64,000 nucleotides of DNA, taken from Pratylenchus scribneri. Taxonomy: Eukaryota > Nematoda > Chromadorea > Rhabditida > Pratylenchidae. The stretch is taken from positions 1,240,001 to 1,304,000 of the forward strand of contig JAQSEB010000032.1 of NCBI GenBank assembly GCA_030063045.1, read 5' to 3'. The translations under genes and the position numbers were made by a program. Of this stretch, positions 12,518-33,931 are shown piece after piece. The notes under the pieces were generated by a model. That model saw only the letters and a program-made list of their open reading frames with translations, made no database searches and was not told the DNA's origin. Each line of letters starts with the position of its first letter. Positions within the stretch are counted from its first letter, which is position 1.

Positions 12518-13265
12518 TCTTATAAAGGGGAAACAATCAAATAATCTAATCTATTTTGTAGGGTCCATTTGGGTCCTAAACAGCAGCTGGTTGATTGTCC
12601 TCAAAGGCTCAAGGATGGAGGAAAGAATAGATAAGGAATTTGTTTTGGCTAAGTAGATTTTAAGTCCATTGTGGGTTGTGGGTTGTGGCTTACAAAAAAC
12701 GGTTTATTTAGAATTGAATTGAGGGAATATTTGTGATTAATTTGTTGCCAACATTTCATGGCCCAGCCTCGGTTGATTTGGATTTTAGGCAAGGGAAAGT
12801 CCAAAATGATTCATCTCGATTTGGGTTGGACTCTCCGTTTAATCCTCCATTAATTCTTTCGTTTCGATTGAATGGGCAAGCGTAAAAATTCATTCCCAAA
12901 TATAAAATACGAGTTTCGAGGCTGGCAATAATAAATCAATGTGGTTAAATTGATTATCTCCCTATTTAAGTCCTATCAAAACGGTCCCTTTTATTTGGTG
13001 ACAGTCGAGAGTATAGAAACAAAATCAAAATCACATTTTTGGGCAGGAAAAGTAATTGAATCTAAAACAAACGGCCATCTCCTCATATGCACTCCGTCAA
13101 AACATTTTCAATTAAAATAATGTGAATTTACATAAATTTACACATTCATGTCAGCATTTTTTATCAGTTAATCATTTATCAAAATTAATGTTGAATGTGT
13201 TGGAAGCAAAAGGAACATTAAATTTTAATGATAAAAGGAATACGGTATTCAAGGATTTCTGACAT
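12518..13265. other. Upstream region of the TRPM gene
   Basis: No coding exon recognised. Mixed-composition sequence without family A or B elements; presumably holds the TRPM promoter. Confidence 0.4.
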
Positions 13266-13269
13266 TTCA

Positions 13270-14640
13270 TTCCGGAAAGAACTCTGATTTTTTTGTGTTT
13301 TCCGGAAAGCTTCTGATTTTTTGTGTTTTTCGGAAAGATTCTGATTTTTTGTGTTTTTCGGAAAGATTCTGATTTTTTGTGTTTTCCGGAAAGAATTCTG
13401 ATTTTTTGTGTTTTCCGGAAAGATTCTGATTTTTTGTGTTTTCCGGAAAGAATTCTGATTTTTTGTGTTTTCCGGAAAGAATTCTGATTTTTTGTGTTTT
13501 CCGGAAAGAATTCTGATTTTTTGTGTTTTCCGGAAAGAATTCTGATTTTTTGTGTTTTCCGGAAAGAATTCTGATTTTTTGTGTTTTCTGGAAAGAATTC
13601 TGATTTTTTGTGTTTTCCGGAAAGATTCTGATTTTTGTGTTTTCCAGAAAGAATTCTGATTTTTTGTGTTTTCCGGAAAGAATTCTGATTTTTTGTGTTT
13701 TCCGGAAAGAATTCTGATTTTTTGTGTTTTCCGGAAAGATTCTGATTTTTGTGTTTTCCAGAAAGAATTCTGTTTTTGTGTTTTCCGGAAAGCTTCTGAT
13801 TTTTTGTGTTTTTCGGAAAGATTCTGATTTTTTGTGTTTTTCGGAAAGATTCTGATTTTTTGTGTTTTCCGGAAAGAATTCTGATTTTTTGTGTTTTCCG
13901 GAAAGATTCTTTGTGATTTCCGGAAAGATTCTGTTTTTTTGTGTTTTCCGGAAAGAATTCTGATTTTTTGTGTTTTCCGGAAAGATTCTGATTTTTTGTG
14001 TTTTCCGGAAAGCTTCTGATTTTTTGTGATTTCCGGAAAGATTCTGATTTTTGTGTTTTCCGGAAAGAATTCTGATTTTTTGTGTTTTCCGGAAAGATTC
14101 TGATTTTTTGTGTTTTCCGGAAAGATTCTGATTTTTTGTGTTTTCCGGAAAGAATTCTGATTTTTTGTGTTTTCCGGAAAGATTCTGATTTTTTGTGTTT
14201 TCCGGAAAGATTCTGATTTTTTGTGTTTTCCGGAAAGAATTCTGATTTTTTGTGTTTTCCGGAAAGATTCTGATTTTTTGTGTTTTCCGGAAAGAATTCT
14301 GATTTTTTGTGTTTTCCGGAAAGATTCTGATTTTTTGTGTTTTCCGGAAAGAATTCTGATTTTTTGTGTTTTCCGGAAAGAATTTTGATTTTTTGTGTTT
14401 TCCGGAAAGAATTCTGATTTTTTGTGTTTTCCGGAAAGATTCTGATTTTTCGTATTTTCCGGAAAGAATTCTGATTTTGTATTTTCCGGAAAGAATTCTA
14501 ATTTTTTGTGTTTTCCGGAAAGAATTCTGATTTTTTGTGTTTTCCGGAAAGATTCTGATTTTTCGTATTTTCCGGAAAGAATTCTGATTTTGTATTTTCC
14601 GGAAAGAATTCTAATTTTGTATTTTCCGGAACTTAGTAAT
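13270..14640. repeat. Satellite S2, long array
   Basis: About 48 tandem copies of a 26-29 bp unit (GAATTCTGATTTTTTGTG followed by TTTTCCGGAAA). Variants drop AA (GATTCTG), carry TTTTTCGG or TTTTCCAG, or have CGTATTTTCC near the 3' end, where the array decays. Each full unit holds two palindromes, TTTCCGGAAA and AGAATTCT. An open frame at 14167-14388 is a repeat artefact. Confidence 0.97.
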
Positions 14641-15437
14641 GAATTAATAAAACCTTCCGGAAAAAAATGAATTAAAAAACTCCCGGAAAATTAAATGAAT
14701 TAATTTTTCTATCATCAACATCAACCGGCCAACGTCCATTTTATTAAAAAAAAATCGCATGAAAATTATGATTGGACTTGAGGGTGGAAAAGTCATTTCA
14801 TTGTCAAGTCAATTGAAGTGGATTTCACACATTATTAGGAAAATTAGTAATTATGACACCAATAGCAATTTTGCCTGGATCAAAACAATAAAAAGATGTG
14901 AGCCGGGAAAAAAGGAAAGAAATTGTTTAGGAAAATGGTCAATTTAATTAATTATTCCACTATCTAGAAATGTTCAATTGGCAGTTAATGTAAAAAAATA
15001 ATGTAAAGAAAGACGATTTCAACAAAAAATATTTGTGGGATGTTTAGGATGATCAAATTCTATACTCGCATTTTTAAATGGAAATTTGCATAAAAAGTAC
15101 CTAAATTTAATGATAAAAGAAAGACTTGGAGACAAATAATTTGGCTGGGAATTACTTTTGTGGATGGATTTAAATCATTTGCGAATGGAAATGAATGAAA
15201 GCCCTAAGTTTGCGAAATAATCAAATCAATGTTGAAAGCATAATGGTGGGAACAAATTTTTATGGATTTAACCGCGTTTCGAAATTTGCGAAATAAAAAA
15301 AATTAAAGAAAATTAAAGTCAACAAGTAAGTCTAATAAGAATAAGCATGAAAAATGTTATAGGAGGTGGAACAATAATAATATGCAAATTGGAATTATAA
15401 AAAAAAACTAATTAAGTGTGATCAGAATTTGTTCCTA
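14641..15437. other. Intergenic AT-rich sequence
   Basis: Downstream of OGFOD1 (minus strand). One 62-codon plus-strand open frame at 14759 has no support beyond being open. Nothing else recognised. Confidence 0.4.
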
Positions 15438-17798
15438 TTATTCCGCAGAAGTCGATTCGGGTTGTCCTCCGTCATTTCCCTTTCCTTGTTGATTTCCATC
15501 TTCACCTTCGGCTGGTTCATCTTCTTCATCAAATTCTTCTTCTTCCTCCGGCGGTGTTTCTTCCTCTTCTTCAGATTCCAATGAACTTTCACTTTCACTC
15601 TCACCGCTTGAAATGCCAAAAAATGAACAATTCAGAACGAAGAAATGGTCAGTGCCAGCCCGGTGGTTGACATATTTTGTAAAATTCAGGACTTCTGGTT
15701 CACTTTAAATTTAAATTAATTATATTTATTAAAATTTAAAAATTAAAGAAATTTACCGAAACACAATAGCTGCCGTGTTCATTGTTGGATTCACACGCAT
15801 TATCTTTTAAAAAATTGATATTTTTGTTTAAATATAATTTATTTACCTCCTCATTTTCTCCGATGGCAAAAAAAGATGAAAATCCACCAAATTGGGATGG
15901 CCATTCCGGTCGCCGCCCGAAGAAAAGCATTAAATCCAAACAAAACCCATTGTTTTTGGCATCCGCCGCCATTTGGTCATCCGCCATGGAATAGCAGCCG
16001 CGCTCAAAACGATAAATATGCGACACAATTTCCACATCTAAAAATTATATTCATTAATTTTAGTAAAATTGCCTAAAATGTGGAACCTTTATGTTGTTCT
16101 GCTGTACTGCTTGAAGTTTTTGTTGTTTCACTCGGTCCAATTCCTTCTTCCGCTGTTGTAGGTGCCTCATCACTTTTTCTGGATTTCTTTTCGGGCGGTG
16201 CTCCTTCCTCATGTCCTTCTAAATAATTTGAATAGATTTAATTTATGAAAAAATTTAAATGTTGAAAAAAAATTATTGAAAATATCGAAAAAGAGTAAAT
16301 ATACCAAAAATAATTAAAAAGGTTAATGGTTTATCCTCTATATTCGCAAACCATAAAGCATAAACTCAATAGGATAAAGCTATAAGCTGGTTAAGATGCA
16401 TCGGACGGTTTAAACCAATTTTGATTTTTGGTAATATTTTTTGAAAAATTATTTCCCAAATGATTTTATAAAAAAATTTAAATTTCCCAGAAATAACCTT
16501 TTGCCTCCTGACCCGTTGCTGATGTTGGCTTCTTGTTGAGATCATAAAGATGTAAACCCGTCCATTGAGTCAACAAAAGTGTAATTGCCTCTGATCGGAA
16601 AAGGCGCAATAAACTGCGCAGAACACTGCCCTCCGCCAGTTTTGATTCTGCCAATTGCCAAACATTTCGTTTATTTGGTGGTCCACAATGTTCGAATTCT
16701 GCCGTCTCCAGCTCGGCCAATGCCTCATTATAGCGGTTGGCATTGAGAAATTGTTGAAGAGAAAGTTCCGATTTGTATGCAAAAATTCGTTTGATTTGCT
16801 TATGTTGTCCCGGTTTGACGTAGTTTGCATTTAACCAAGCATTCACTTCGGCCAATGTTATGTCCATTGTTGGCTTTATTCGGGCAAATGGCTGTTCCTG
16901 TGTAGGCCCTGGTCCAAGTTGTGGAATTGTCGCATTTTCGTCATAATGGAACCATCCATTCAGCGAAAGTCGTTGTTTTTCGCTTATCACTTCCTCCACC
17001 GAGTGCCATGAATTGTGTTGAACGCGAAAGAGGCTGAGTGAATTTTCGGCGGGTTGAATTCTTTTGGCCACTTTTGTGGGATGATTCTTCACCGGGTCAG
17101 AGTTGTAGAGACAAAGTGCACCGCCATCCGCTTCTTCCCATCCAGCGGACAAATAAAGCACAAATGCAAAGGCGCGACCCTTTAAAAATTTAATATTTAC
17201 AAAATAGTACTATAAAAAATAGCTAACCTCCAATCTGTCATCGTGTGGCAATAAACAATCACCGGAAGAATATCGTGAACCGGTAATAGCCAATTTCTCT
17301 TCAGAAAGTTGAACATCCGTTGCCGTGGCTAACCATTGGCGAACTTCGTTCATCATAAAATGTCGAAAAGAGCTAAATGAAATAAATTAAAAATATCTTT
17401 CCTATTAATAAAACCTGAGCATTGGGTAATGGGCAGCTTGAATATCTCCCAAATCCACGGTTTGATTCAACGAATATAAATCATTGCACTTTTTTACCCA
17501 GGCAACATTTTGTAATTCTTTGCGGAGATCTAATTAATAAATAATAAAAAATAATTTAATTCTATTTAATTTTCCAACCTGCAATTAAAGCTGAATTTGC
17601 GACAAAATTGGTGAATACAAAATGCGGAAATGGCAAAGAATCTTGTTGGGTGCCTGAATTAAATATTTTTATTATAAATTGAAAACAAATTTAACCTTCT
17701 AAACATGTTCGAATCTGTGCCTTATGTTCATCCGTTGTATATGTTTCGTTTAGCCTGAATCGTTGTGCTGCATTTCCACCGCTTTGTTGTGATGCCAT
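15438..17798 (-). CDS. Prolyl 3-hydroxylase OGFOD1 (Tpa1/Ofd1 family)
   Basis: Fe(II)/2-oxoglutarate dioxygenase; the family hydroxylates a proline of ribosomal protein uS12 (RPS23). Start ATG at 17798 (MASQQSGGNAAQRF). Active-site exon reads GDCLLPHDDRLEGRAFAF, with the His-x-Asp iron ligands, then LYLSAGWEEADGGALCLY and NSWHSVEEVISEKQRLSLNG, with the distal His and the 2-oxoglutarate-binding Arg. A second, non-catalytic double-stranded beta-helix follows (FCLDLMLFFGRRPEWPSQFG, VNPTMNTAAIVFR, FTKYVNHRAGTDHF), as in human OGFOD1. A Ser/Thr/Lys-rich linker (about 16090-16215) separates the halves. The C-terminus is an unusually acidic tail of about 50 residues (ESESSLESEEEEETPPEEEE). Last gene of the putative four-gene cluster. 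Confidence 0.93.
16401..16432. repeat. Short dispersed repeat C (inverted copy)
   Basis: GGACGGTTTAAACCAATTTT then GATTTTTGG is the reverse complement of a motif found at 27455-27545 and 31960-32012. Lies in an OGFOD1 intron. Confidence 0.5.
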
Positions 17799-18249
17799 TC
17801 TACTCCAAAATAAATCACAATTCGACAAAATCCTTAAGTAAAAAAATTAGTAAATATTGGGTTAATTTATCAGTTTTAATAATTTAAAAAATGGAAATTT
17901 GTCCGTATTAATAATTAGGTAATCAAAAATGGGTAAGTTTCGAATTATTTAAAGTGTAATAATTCAAATAATTCAAGTAAATAAACATTCAATATTTTGA
18001 TTTTCACAAATATGAATTAAAAGGTAAAAGCTTTTTCGTTTTAAAATAAAACGATAGTTGTAAAAAATAAAAAAAATGATAAAAAAAATGCAAAATTTTA
18101 TCCATTAAAAATTACAAATTTAACAAAACATGATTATAAAAAACAAATAAATTAATTGGAAATTGGAATCGAACATATGAAAATTAAAATATATTAAATT
18201 AATATTAGGAAATTAAAATATTTTAAAGAATGATTGACTCTCTCTTTCT
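17799..18249. other. AT-rich spacer between Tudor and OGFOD1 genes
   Basis: 451 bp of very AT-rich sequence without exons or repeats. Longer than the other two gaps of this cluster. Confidence 0.5.
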
Positions 18250-20381
18250 CTATGACCATGAAGCCATCCCTGCTTGAACCATTTTCTGTTCCAGATATTC
18301 ATTTTCGTTCTCAATTTGGAGATTCATGGCAGTAAAAACTCCTGGCCAAAGATATGGGGCAGTATCATATTCGACTTTCCTTAAAATAATAATTAATAAA
18401 TATTTAATTTATTTTAATTACCCTTTAAATTCCCCCTCAAGGCTCAAATAGCATTTAGTGGGAATGTCGACACGGATGATGCTTTTGAAGTATTTGCATT
18501 CTTCCTTAAATATGAGAAATATAATTTATTATTAATTCAAACTTGTGTCCAGCTATTCGCTTGATATGGGGGTGCTATTTTATTCAGCATAAGTTGAATG
18601 CACATTGGTGGATCGGCACAATGGCTTAAATAATGATTAAAATCAATCAATTAATTAATTTTACCTTGAATGAATTCGCAAAAGTCCGGCGATTGGGACG
18701 ACCCCACTTCCGCCAATATCCAAATAACGAATTCGAACAAATTCATTTGAACAATCTTGTCTCAATTGGCGAATTGAAATGACTTGAACTCGGCGAAAAC
18801 TGCTGCCGGAAACTTCATCATTTGTTTCATAAATCGCAAATGGCTGCTTTCCATCCAATAATTGATGCACCAATTCATTTGCTTCAATTGGCTTTCGATT
18901 GATTGAATTCCCGTAGAATTGATCAAGTTTTTTTGTTAAATTGGAGTGAAGATCGTAAAAATGTCGAATAATATTCATTTTGCTGCTTCCATTTGTTGTC
19001 CGGCGTAAAGGGAAGGCATAAAATTCAAAAGGAGAGCGCTAAAAAATTAAATAATTTAAATGAATTTATTTTAAATGTTCACCAATGAATTCCAGTCCAA
19101 AATTATCATCAATTGCTGCTGATCATCACTGCAACAATGTGCTTGCAACCATCGAAGGGAGAGTGGCTCGATTTGAGGCGAATGCTTTTCCTTGATCCAA
19201 TCCGAATCCTTTGTGTTAATTCCATTCAATTGGTAAATGTTTTGATGGGTAAAAATGAAATTTTTGTGCCATACGGGCAATTCACGATAAATTTGTTTTG
19301 CTTCATCATACTATAAAATTAATTTAAATTATAATGTTAAAATAGAAAATATTCACCGTTAATTTATAAATATTGATTAGTTTTTTCAGCGGTTGATGTG
19401 TTGCAGTAAACATTGTTCGGTTCACAATGTCCAAATCCAATTGTTCCATTTCCACTGCCAAACAATGTAAAATCGATTCGCCTTTGTCATCCGCCGAATT
19501 TAGGCCATAAATTTCAGCCTTGAAAATTAGGCAATTTAATTATTAAAGTGGAATTTTATTTTACCTTTGTGTATTCAAAATCATCATTTTCAAATTTTTT
19601 CATGACCGGAATCACTTTGAAAATTTCGAATTCTTCAAAAATTCGACTTAATTCTTCATTTAAAAATTCCACCAAATATTCTTCATCAATAATTTCGCCA
19701 TCCCTGGAAAAATAAAAAATAATTGGTCACTTTAATAAAAAAAATACATATAATCCTGTTTAATTTCCAATTTAAAAAGTGAAATTGGAAATGCCTGCCA
19801 TGGATGGGACCGAAATTTAGAATTCATTTTTGCCAAACAATTCTAAATTAAATTCTAATTTATTTTCATTTTTATTAAATTTATTTACCGATAACATCCA
19901 TTTTCCATAACCTTCATCAATGAAATGCACATAAACAAATTGTTTGGTGGAATTAAATGTTTGAATAATTAAAATCCGAGCTCGGGCATAAATTCCTTCT
20001 TCTGTAAAATATTGAATTTTAATTAAAATTAATAAAATATAATTTAACCAATTGGTGCCATTACATAATCAAATTCCTTCAATTCTTGATTTGGTTCAAT
20101 TTTCTCCAATATTTCCGAATTCTTTTCCAAACTAATTCGCAATTCGTCGCTGATATGATTGAGCATTTTGAACCAAATACAATTTGGTGAATCCAATGAA
20201 ACAAATTGGCACAGCGTTGGGTTTTTTATTGCCATTCTGTGGATCTATAAACCAAAATAATTAATTTATTAAATATTTGTTTAATTTTAATAACCTTATC
20301 CTCGGCCAAATACATTTGTTTGTGCTGAACTTTGGTTGTCACCTCCAAAATTGGCGAGCCAGGTCGATATGAATGAGTCAT
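18250..20381 (-). CDS. Tudor-domain protein (two Tudor domains)
   Basis: Start ATG at 20381 (MTHSYRPGSPILEV), just after an AAATTAG acceptor-like site; stop at 18250-18252. The first Tudor region begins MAIKNPTLCQFVSLDSPNCI and has the strand-turn core FVYVHFIDEGYGKW. The second, near 18980-18550, has VRIRYLDIGGSGVVPIAG followed by CADPPMCIQLMLNKIAPPY. The layout resembles extended Tudor domains of germ-granule and small-RNA proteins that bind methylated arginine. The nearest C. elegans candidate by architecture would be EKL-1, but I cannot confirm orthology. No RING, KH or helicase domain is visible. The gene sits 138 bp downstream of PTCD3. Confidence 0.8.
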
Positions 20382-20519
20382 GGTGAACAGAGGATGATCT
20401 AATTTAAAAATAATTTAACATTAAAAATGGATTTTAAAAATATTAAATTATGAAAAAATGATCAATTATTGCAAATTTATGAATTTAATAATTTATTTTT
20501 TATATTAAAAAAATGAATT

Positions 20520-22768
20520 TTATTTCTTCTTCAAATTTTGTTCTTTTTTAGCAGTAATTAATTTTTCTGCTTTTTCTGCTCGTTTCAATTCGTTCTGTTC
20601 AAATTCTTCTCTTAATTGTTCAATTAATTCCAATGCTTTAATCAGATGTTCGCAAAGAATAAAATATTCCTTTGCATCCGGCTCAGAGAGATGAATCTAA
20701 AATATATTTGAATTATTTCCATCAAATTAAATAAATTACATTTGGCCGAATATCACGAAGATGTTCTATAACGATGCGAGCAAATTGGTCATTGTAAATT
20801 AGCAAAGCAGAAATGCAATCTTCCGTCAGTCGTTTTAACAATTTCCAGCTGAATTCCCTTGGTTTCCTCTAAAATTGAATTAAATTAATTAAGGTTAAAC
20901 CAGCAGAAATGTACTTACGTCTTGCATTTCAAAGTAAATTGCACGGGCAAAAGCAATGCCAATGGAGGCCACATTTGGAATATATTGCTTATAAAGGATG
21001 AGAAAGGCATCAAGTGGCAAATGATAAAGTTTAGGAAGCAAATAATTTTGATAAAATCTGAAAAATAAGAATGATTAAATTTAAATAAAATTAAATTAAT
21101 TTTTACATTGTTTCATCCCATGGATTTTGAATTTTGACTTGATTCTTTCGATGAGTGTAAATATTCATTATTCGATCAAATAAAACCAAATTTTGGGCCA
21201 GTGAACAAATACCCAAACTTGTGTAGAAAAAAACGTGATCAAATGGATCGGTGAATAAAATTCCTTCATCCTTTTTCAGCTGTTCTTCCAATTGGCCAAG
21301 AATTTCATTCAGAATATTCACTCGATATTTCTATAAATTAATTAATTTTAAATATATAAAAATTAATATTTACAATGTCATTTGTGGCCAAATTCAATGT
21401 TTTCCAATAAATTGTCAGACTTGGCTCAATTCCAAGTTGATTCATTTCTTCTATTAGGTCCAATGCCAAAAACCATTGTAATTTTCTCCCTTTCTCTGCT
21501 GCATTATTATTTGATTGTTTTGACAAATTGGCATCATTTGATTTTGTCGTTGCCTTTAATAGTAAAATTTACAAATAATGAATATTTTTATTTTACATTA
21601 CCTCATCAAATATTCTATGAAAACATGCATTGAATGTTTTAATTGATGGAAGAATTTTCAATCTTTTCATTTCTTCAAGCCATTCTTTCACATCGAATGG
21701 TTGTTCACTTTTTAATGGTCTCTTCATTTTAATCATATAATTGAAAACTTCCTCAAATGGAATGCACCCGTCTGCCATCATTTGCTGAAAAACTGTGTAA
21801 AATATGAATTAATTAAATTAATCAATCACCTGATAAAGTTCCTCTGCTTTTTTCAATGAATATTCGCTTGGAAATTTGAGTAGGCCACAAATTAACAATG
21901 AATATGTTTCATCATTTTTTGGTAATTCCTCAAATAATTTCTCGGCCAAAGATGGCTTTTTCTGAATATTAATAATAAAAATTTAATAAAAATTCGATAA
22001 AATTGACCTCTCTGCCATTCCATTCAGAATATTCTTTTGGAGGATCGAACAAATCCGTACCGTAAACTCGATTTACAGGCCATTCAAATTCGGTTATTGG
22101 TGGATCTTTTTCATTATAATAGCAAAGGAGTCGGAAAAGATTTAACTGAAAATTGGATCTAATTCTAAATAATATATTTTCCACAAACCTTTACATCAGT
22201 TGGAATTTCTTGACCTTTCATATTATTTATTAACTCCAAAGCAGCTTTGACTTGTCGATTTTCAATCATTTTTGCCAAATTTGCAAATGCCAAATGTATT
22301 TCATTCGGATCAAAATTCCTTGGATCCGGTGGCTTTTCTGGTCTGAATACGGCCAATCGAGGATGGTCACGGTCCAACATAAAAAGTGTCGGCCATTCTT
22401 CCACAAAACGCAGTGCCGTTCTCCGCCCAAATTCCTTTAAACGTTTTTGTGTAAAAATTCTACTTAAAAATATTTTACTTTGGATAATAAATATTTCTTC
22501 TTTTGAATTGCATTATTCGGGATTGTAAATGGATCATCGATGAATGCAAATGGTGCCGCGGTCTCATCCCGTTTCACAGTATTTGCCAATGCCTGGAGAA
22601 GATCGGTCGGAGAACGCTTTAAAATCAAAAATAATTATAATTTAAAAATAAATTAAAAATTACCTCAATTGCTATTGGCATTTTAAATGGATAAGTTTTG
22701 CCGGAATGAAATTCCTTCGCCACGCTAATTCCACCATTAAATCGCAAAGTTTTCAAAATTTGGAGCAT
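20520..22768 (-). CDS. Mitochondrial ribosomal PPR protein PTCD3 (mS39)
   Basis: Small-subunit mitoribosomal protein with pentatricopeptide repeats, acting in mitochondrial translation. Start ATG at 22768, two bases after an AATTTAG acceptor, giving a basic amphipathic presequence MLQILKTLRFNGGISVAKEF. The family signature FAFIDDPFTIPNNAIQKK follows at once. Repeat-like helices run through the exons at about 22404-20760, including PDPRNFDPNEIHLAFANLAK and VKAALELINNMKGQEIP. The C-terminus (20520-20690) is a charged helix ending QNLKKK. Introns are short. Placed between NAPE-PLD (160 bp upstream) and the Tudor gene (138 bp downstream) on the same strand. Confidence 0.9.
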
Positions 22769-22928
22769 CTCTAAATTAAAATATAAATATTTTAATTAAT
22801 TGAATTTCAATAAATAATATTTCAGTTTAAAAACTGGATTAAAAAATAAAAATATGATCGAATTAAATTTATCAAAAATATAGTGGAAATATTATACAAT
22901 TAAAATTATATTATTTTTATTCATTGTT

Positions 22929-24312
22929 TCAATCGTCGATCGTCCAACTTTCTCCATGTGCCAATGTGGTGAATTCGTCGTCATTCAATCCATTTGCCTC
23001 CACTTCTTCGCGCAATTTCGATGCTGGCTCCATATACGGCTCACATGATCCCATTTCACTTAATTTTTTGGAGATTAATTTGAAAATAAGTAAAAAAAAT
23101 ACTGACTATGTGCCCCAATGAATTGCAATGCTTTTCCGTGAATTTGTAAGTTTGTGAATCTGAACAGCCTCGCCCGGGTCTATATGCTGCGGCCTCATGA
23201 ACCAACTAGAAAATACATATTTTATCATAATCAACGAAATTTACCGCGGTGAATAACATCCAATGGGAATCGCACTCAAATCAATTTTTCCAAATTTTTG
23301 GCCAATTTTTTTGAATTCATTTTCACAAAATCCGGTGTCTCCAGTGAAGAGGAACTTATAAGTTGGTCCTTCCACAAGCCAACCACACCAAAGACTCTAA
23401 ATTAAATTCGTTAAATTTTTAAATTTCTATAAATATTACCTGAAATCGATCGAAAAGCCTCCGCTGGCTCCAATGTTGGGCAGGGACAGACCAAATTTTG
23501 TATGGACCTCCGCCGTTTGGCAAATTCAGTTCAACATGTTCGCCCTATAAATTTGAATTATTCCTTAATTTTAGTCCGTAATTTTCAAAATTACCCATGA
23601 AAGTTCATGAATAGTCGATTCCTCTCCAATCGTTTGGATCATCCAATGTCGTAGTCCTCTTGGAACGAACCATTGCATTTGAGGAAATCGTGCGTTGAGT
23701 TCTTTCACTGCTTTATGGTCCAGATGGTCATAATGATTGTGGGAAATCACGGCGATATGGATCTAAAAAAATAATTTAAAAATATTGTGGAGGATAATTA
23801 ATTAAACCTCGGGCAATTCTCCTATTTTGCATGGGGGTGGACGATACCGACGGCATCCATGCCAGCTCAAAGGTGAAGCATATGCGGACCAAACCTAAAA
23901 ATGTAAATAATTAATTTGTGTAACATTTGAAATTTACCGGATCGGTTATCAACGAGAGGCCTTCTACTCTCGCGAAAACTGTCGCATGTCCCAGCCAAGT
24001 GGTACCAAGTGGACTTGTGATGGGGAAATCTGGTTTTTGCACTGGAAGCGTTTTTTGCAATTGAAGCTAAAAAATTTCTTTGAAAATTTGCAGATAATTT
24101 AAATTTACCTCATCTCTTGGTATTTTCGATTCATTTTTCTCGCAAAAAATCCACCGAAATAATATTCGCAGACCGGAAAATGACCAAATTGTAGGCGGAT
24201 TTAACCATTCTTGAAATGAATCAGGGTTTTGGTAAATATTCTTCTTGAAAATTGGCTGCGCAAAATCAATATTTTCTTTTCCCTCATCGATTTGATTTTT
24301 TACGCTTTCCAT
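22929..24312 (-). CDS. N-acyl-phosphatidylethanolamine phospholipase D (NAPE-PLD)
   Basis: Zinc metallo-beta-lactamase-fold enzyme that releases N-acylethanolamines (endocannabinoid-type lipids) from membrane NAPE. Start at 24312 (MESVKNQIDEGKEN), about 10 bases after a TTTTTCAG acceptor. Signatures in order: TTWLGHATVFARVEG; metal-binding VISHNHYDHLDHKAVKELN (HxHxDH); VPAQHWSQRRLFDR; WLVEGPTYKFLFTGDTGFCE; HIDPGEAVQIHK; SIAIHWGTY; C-terminal LAHGES. The HWGTY codons bridge a 50-nt intron near 23055-23105. Stop at 22929-22931. First gene of the minus-strand cluster, divergent from pecanex. C. elegans counterparts are nape-1/nape-2. Confidence 0.95.
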
Positions 24313-24755
24313 TTTCTTCTGCTGAAAAAGGATAAAAATATTAAAAAGTTTTTAACATTTTAAAGCATTTTCCTAAAGCTAAATAAATGAAAATCATAAG
24401 TGGAAACTGGAAATGGATTGGATTGGTTTCTTATTAAATAAGAAGGTTTCAATTTTCAAGTGATTTTTTATTTTTTTAAGAATTTTTTTCTTGCAAGAAA
24501 AATAAACAAAAATTCATTGGATAAAATGTCATTTATAAAAACGCGACGCGACGCGTGCGGCGTGCGCATTGCGTTGCATTTATTTTACAGTTTACACACT
24601 TGCACTCGCGCTCGCCGCAGTGCGAGGTGTGAATCCGAATACAGAATACACCCATGCCCATAATCATAATTCTTACCTCGCTTTCACATTTATTTTCCTT
24701 TAAATCTCAATAATTTTTCATTCTAAAATTTTAATTTTTAGTTTTTTTTTTAAGA
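24313..24755. promoter_or_regulatory. Divergent promoter region of NAPE-PLD and pecanex
   Basis: 443 bp between two divergent start codons. It contains a dense CpG cluster at 24541-24635 (ACGCGACGCGACGCGTGCGG, then CTCGCGCTCGCCG), the strongest such cluster I noticed in this AT-rich window. A T-rich tract ending in AAG at 24741-24754 directly precedes the pecanex ATG and looks like a trans-splice acceptor. Confidence 0.55.
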
Positions 24756-33791
<9,036 letters not shown>

Positions 33792-33931
33792 ATGTGCAAT
33801 TTAATTAAAATTTAATGTAAATGATCTTCACATAATTTTAATCATTTATAAAAAGAATAAAAAATATTTAAATGTATCAATTGAAAAAAAGAAAATATTG
33901 ACCCTTAAAAATAAGCTCATTTCTACACATT
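33792..33931. other. Short convergent 3' spacer
   Basis: 140 bp separates the stop codons of pecanex (plus) and GDE1 (minus). Contains AATAAA-like signals (AAGAATAAAA) suitable for pecanex. No other content. Confidence 0.5.
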
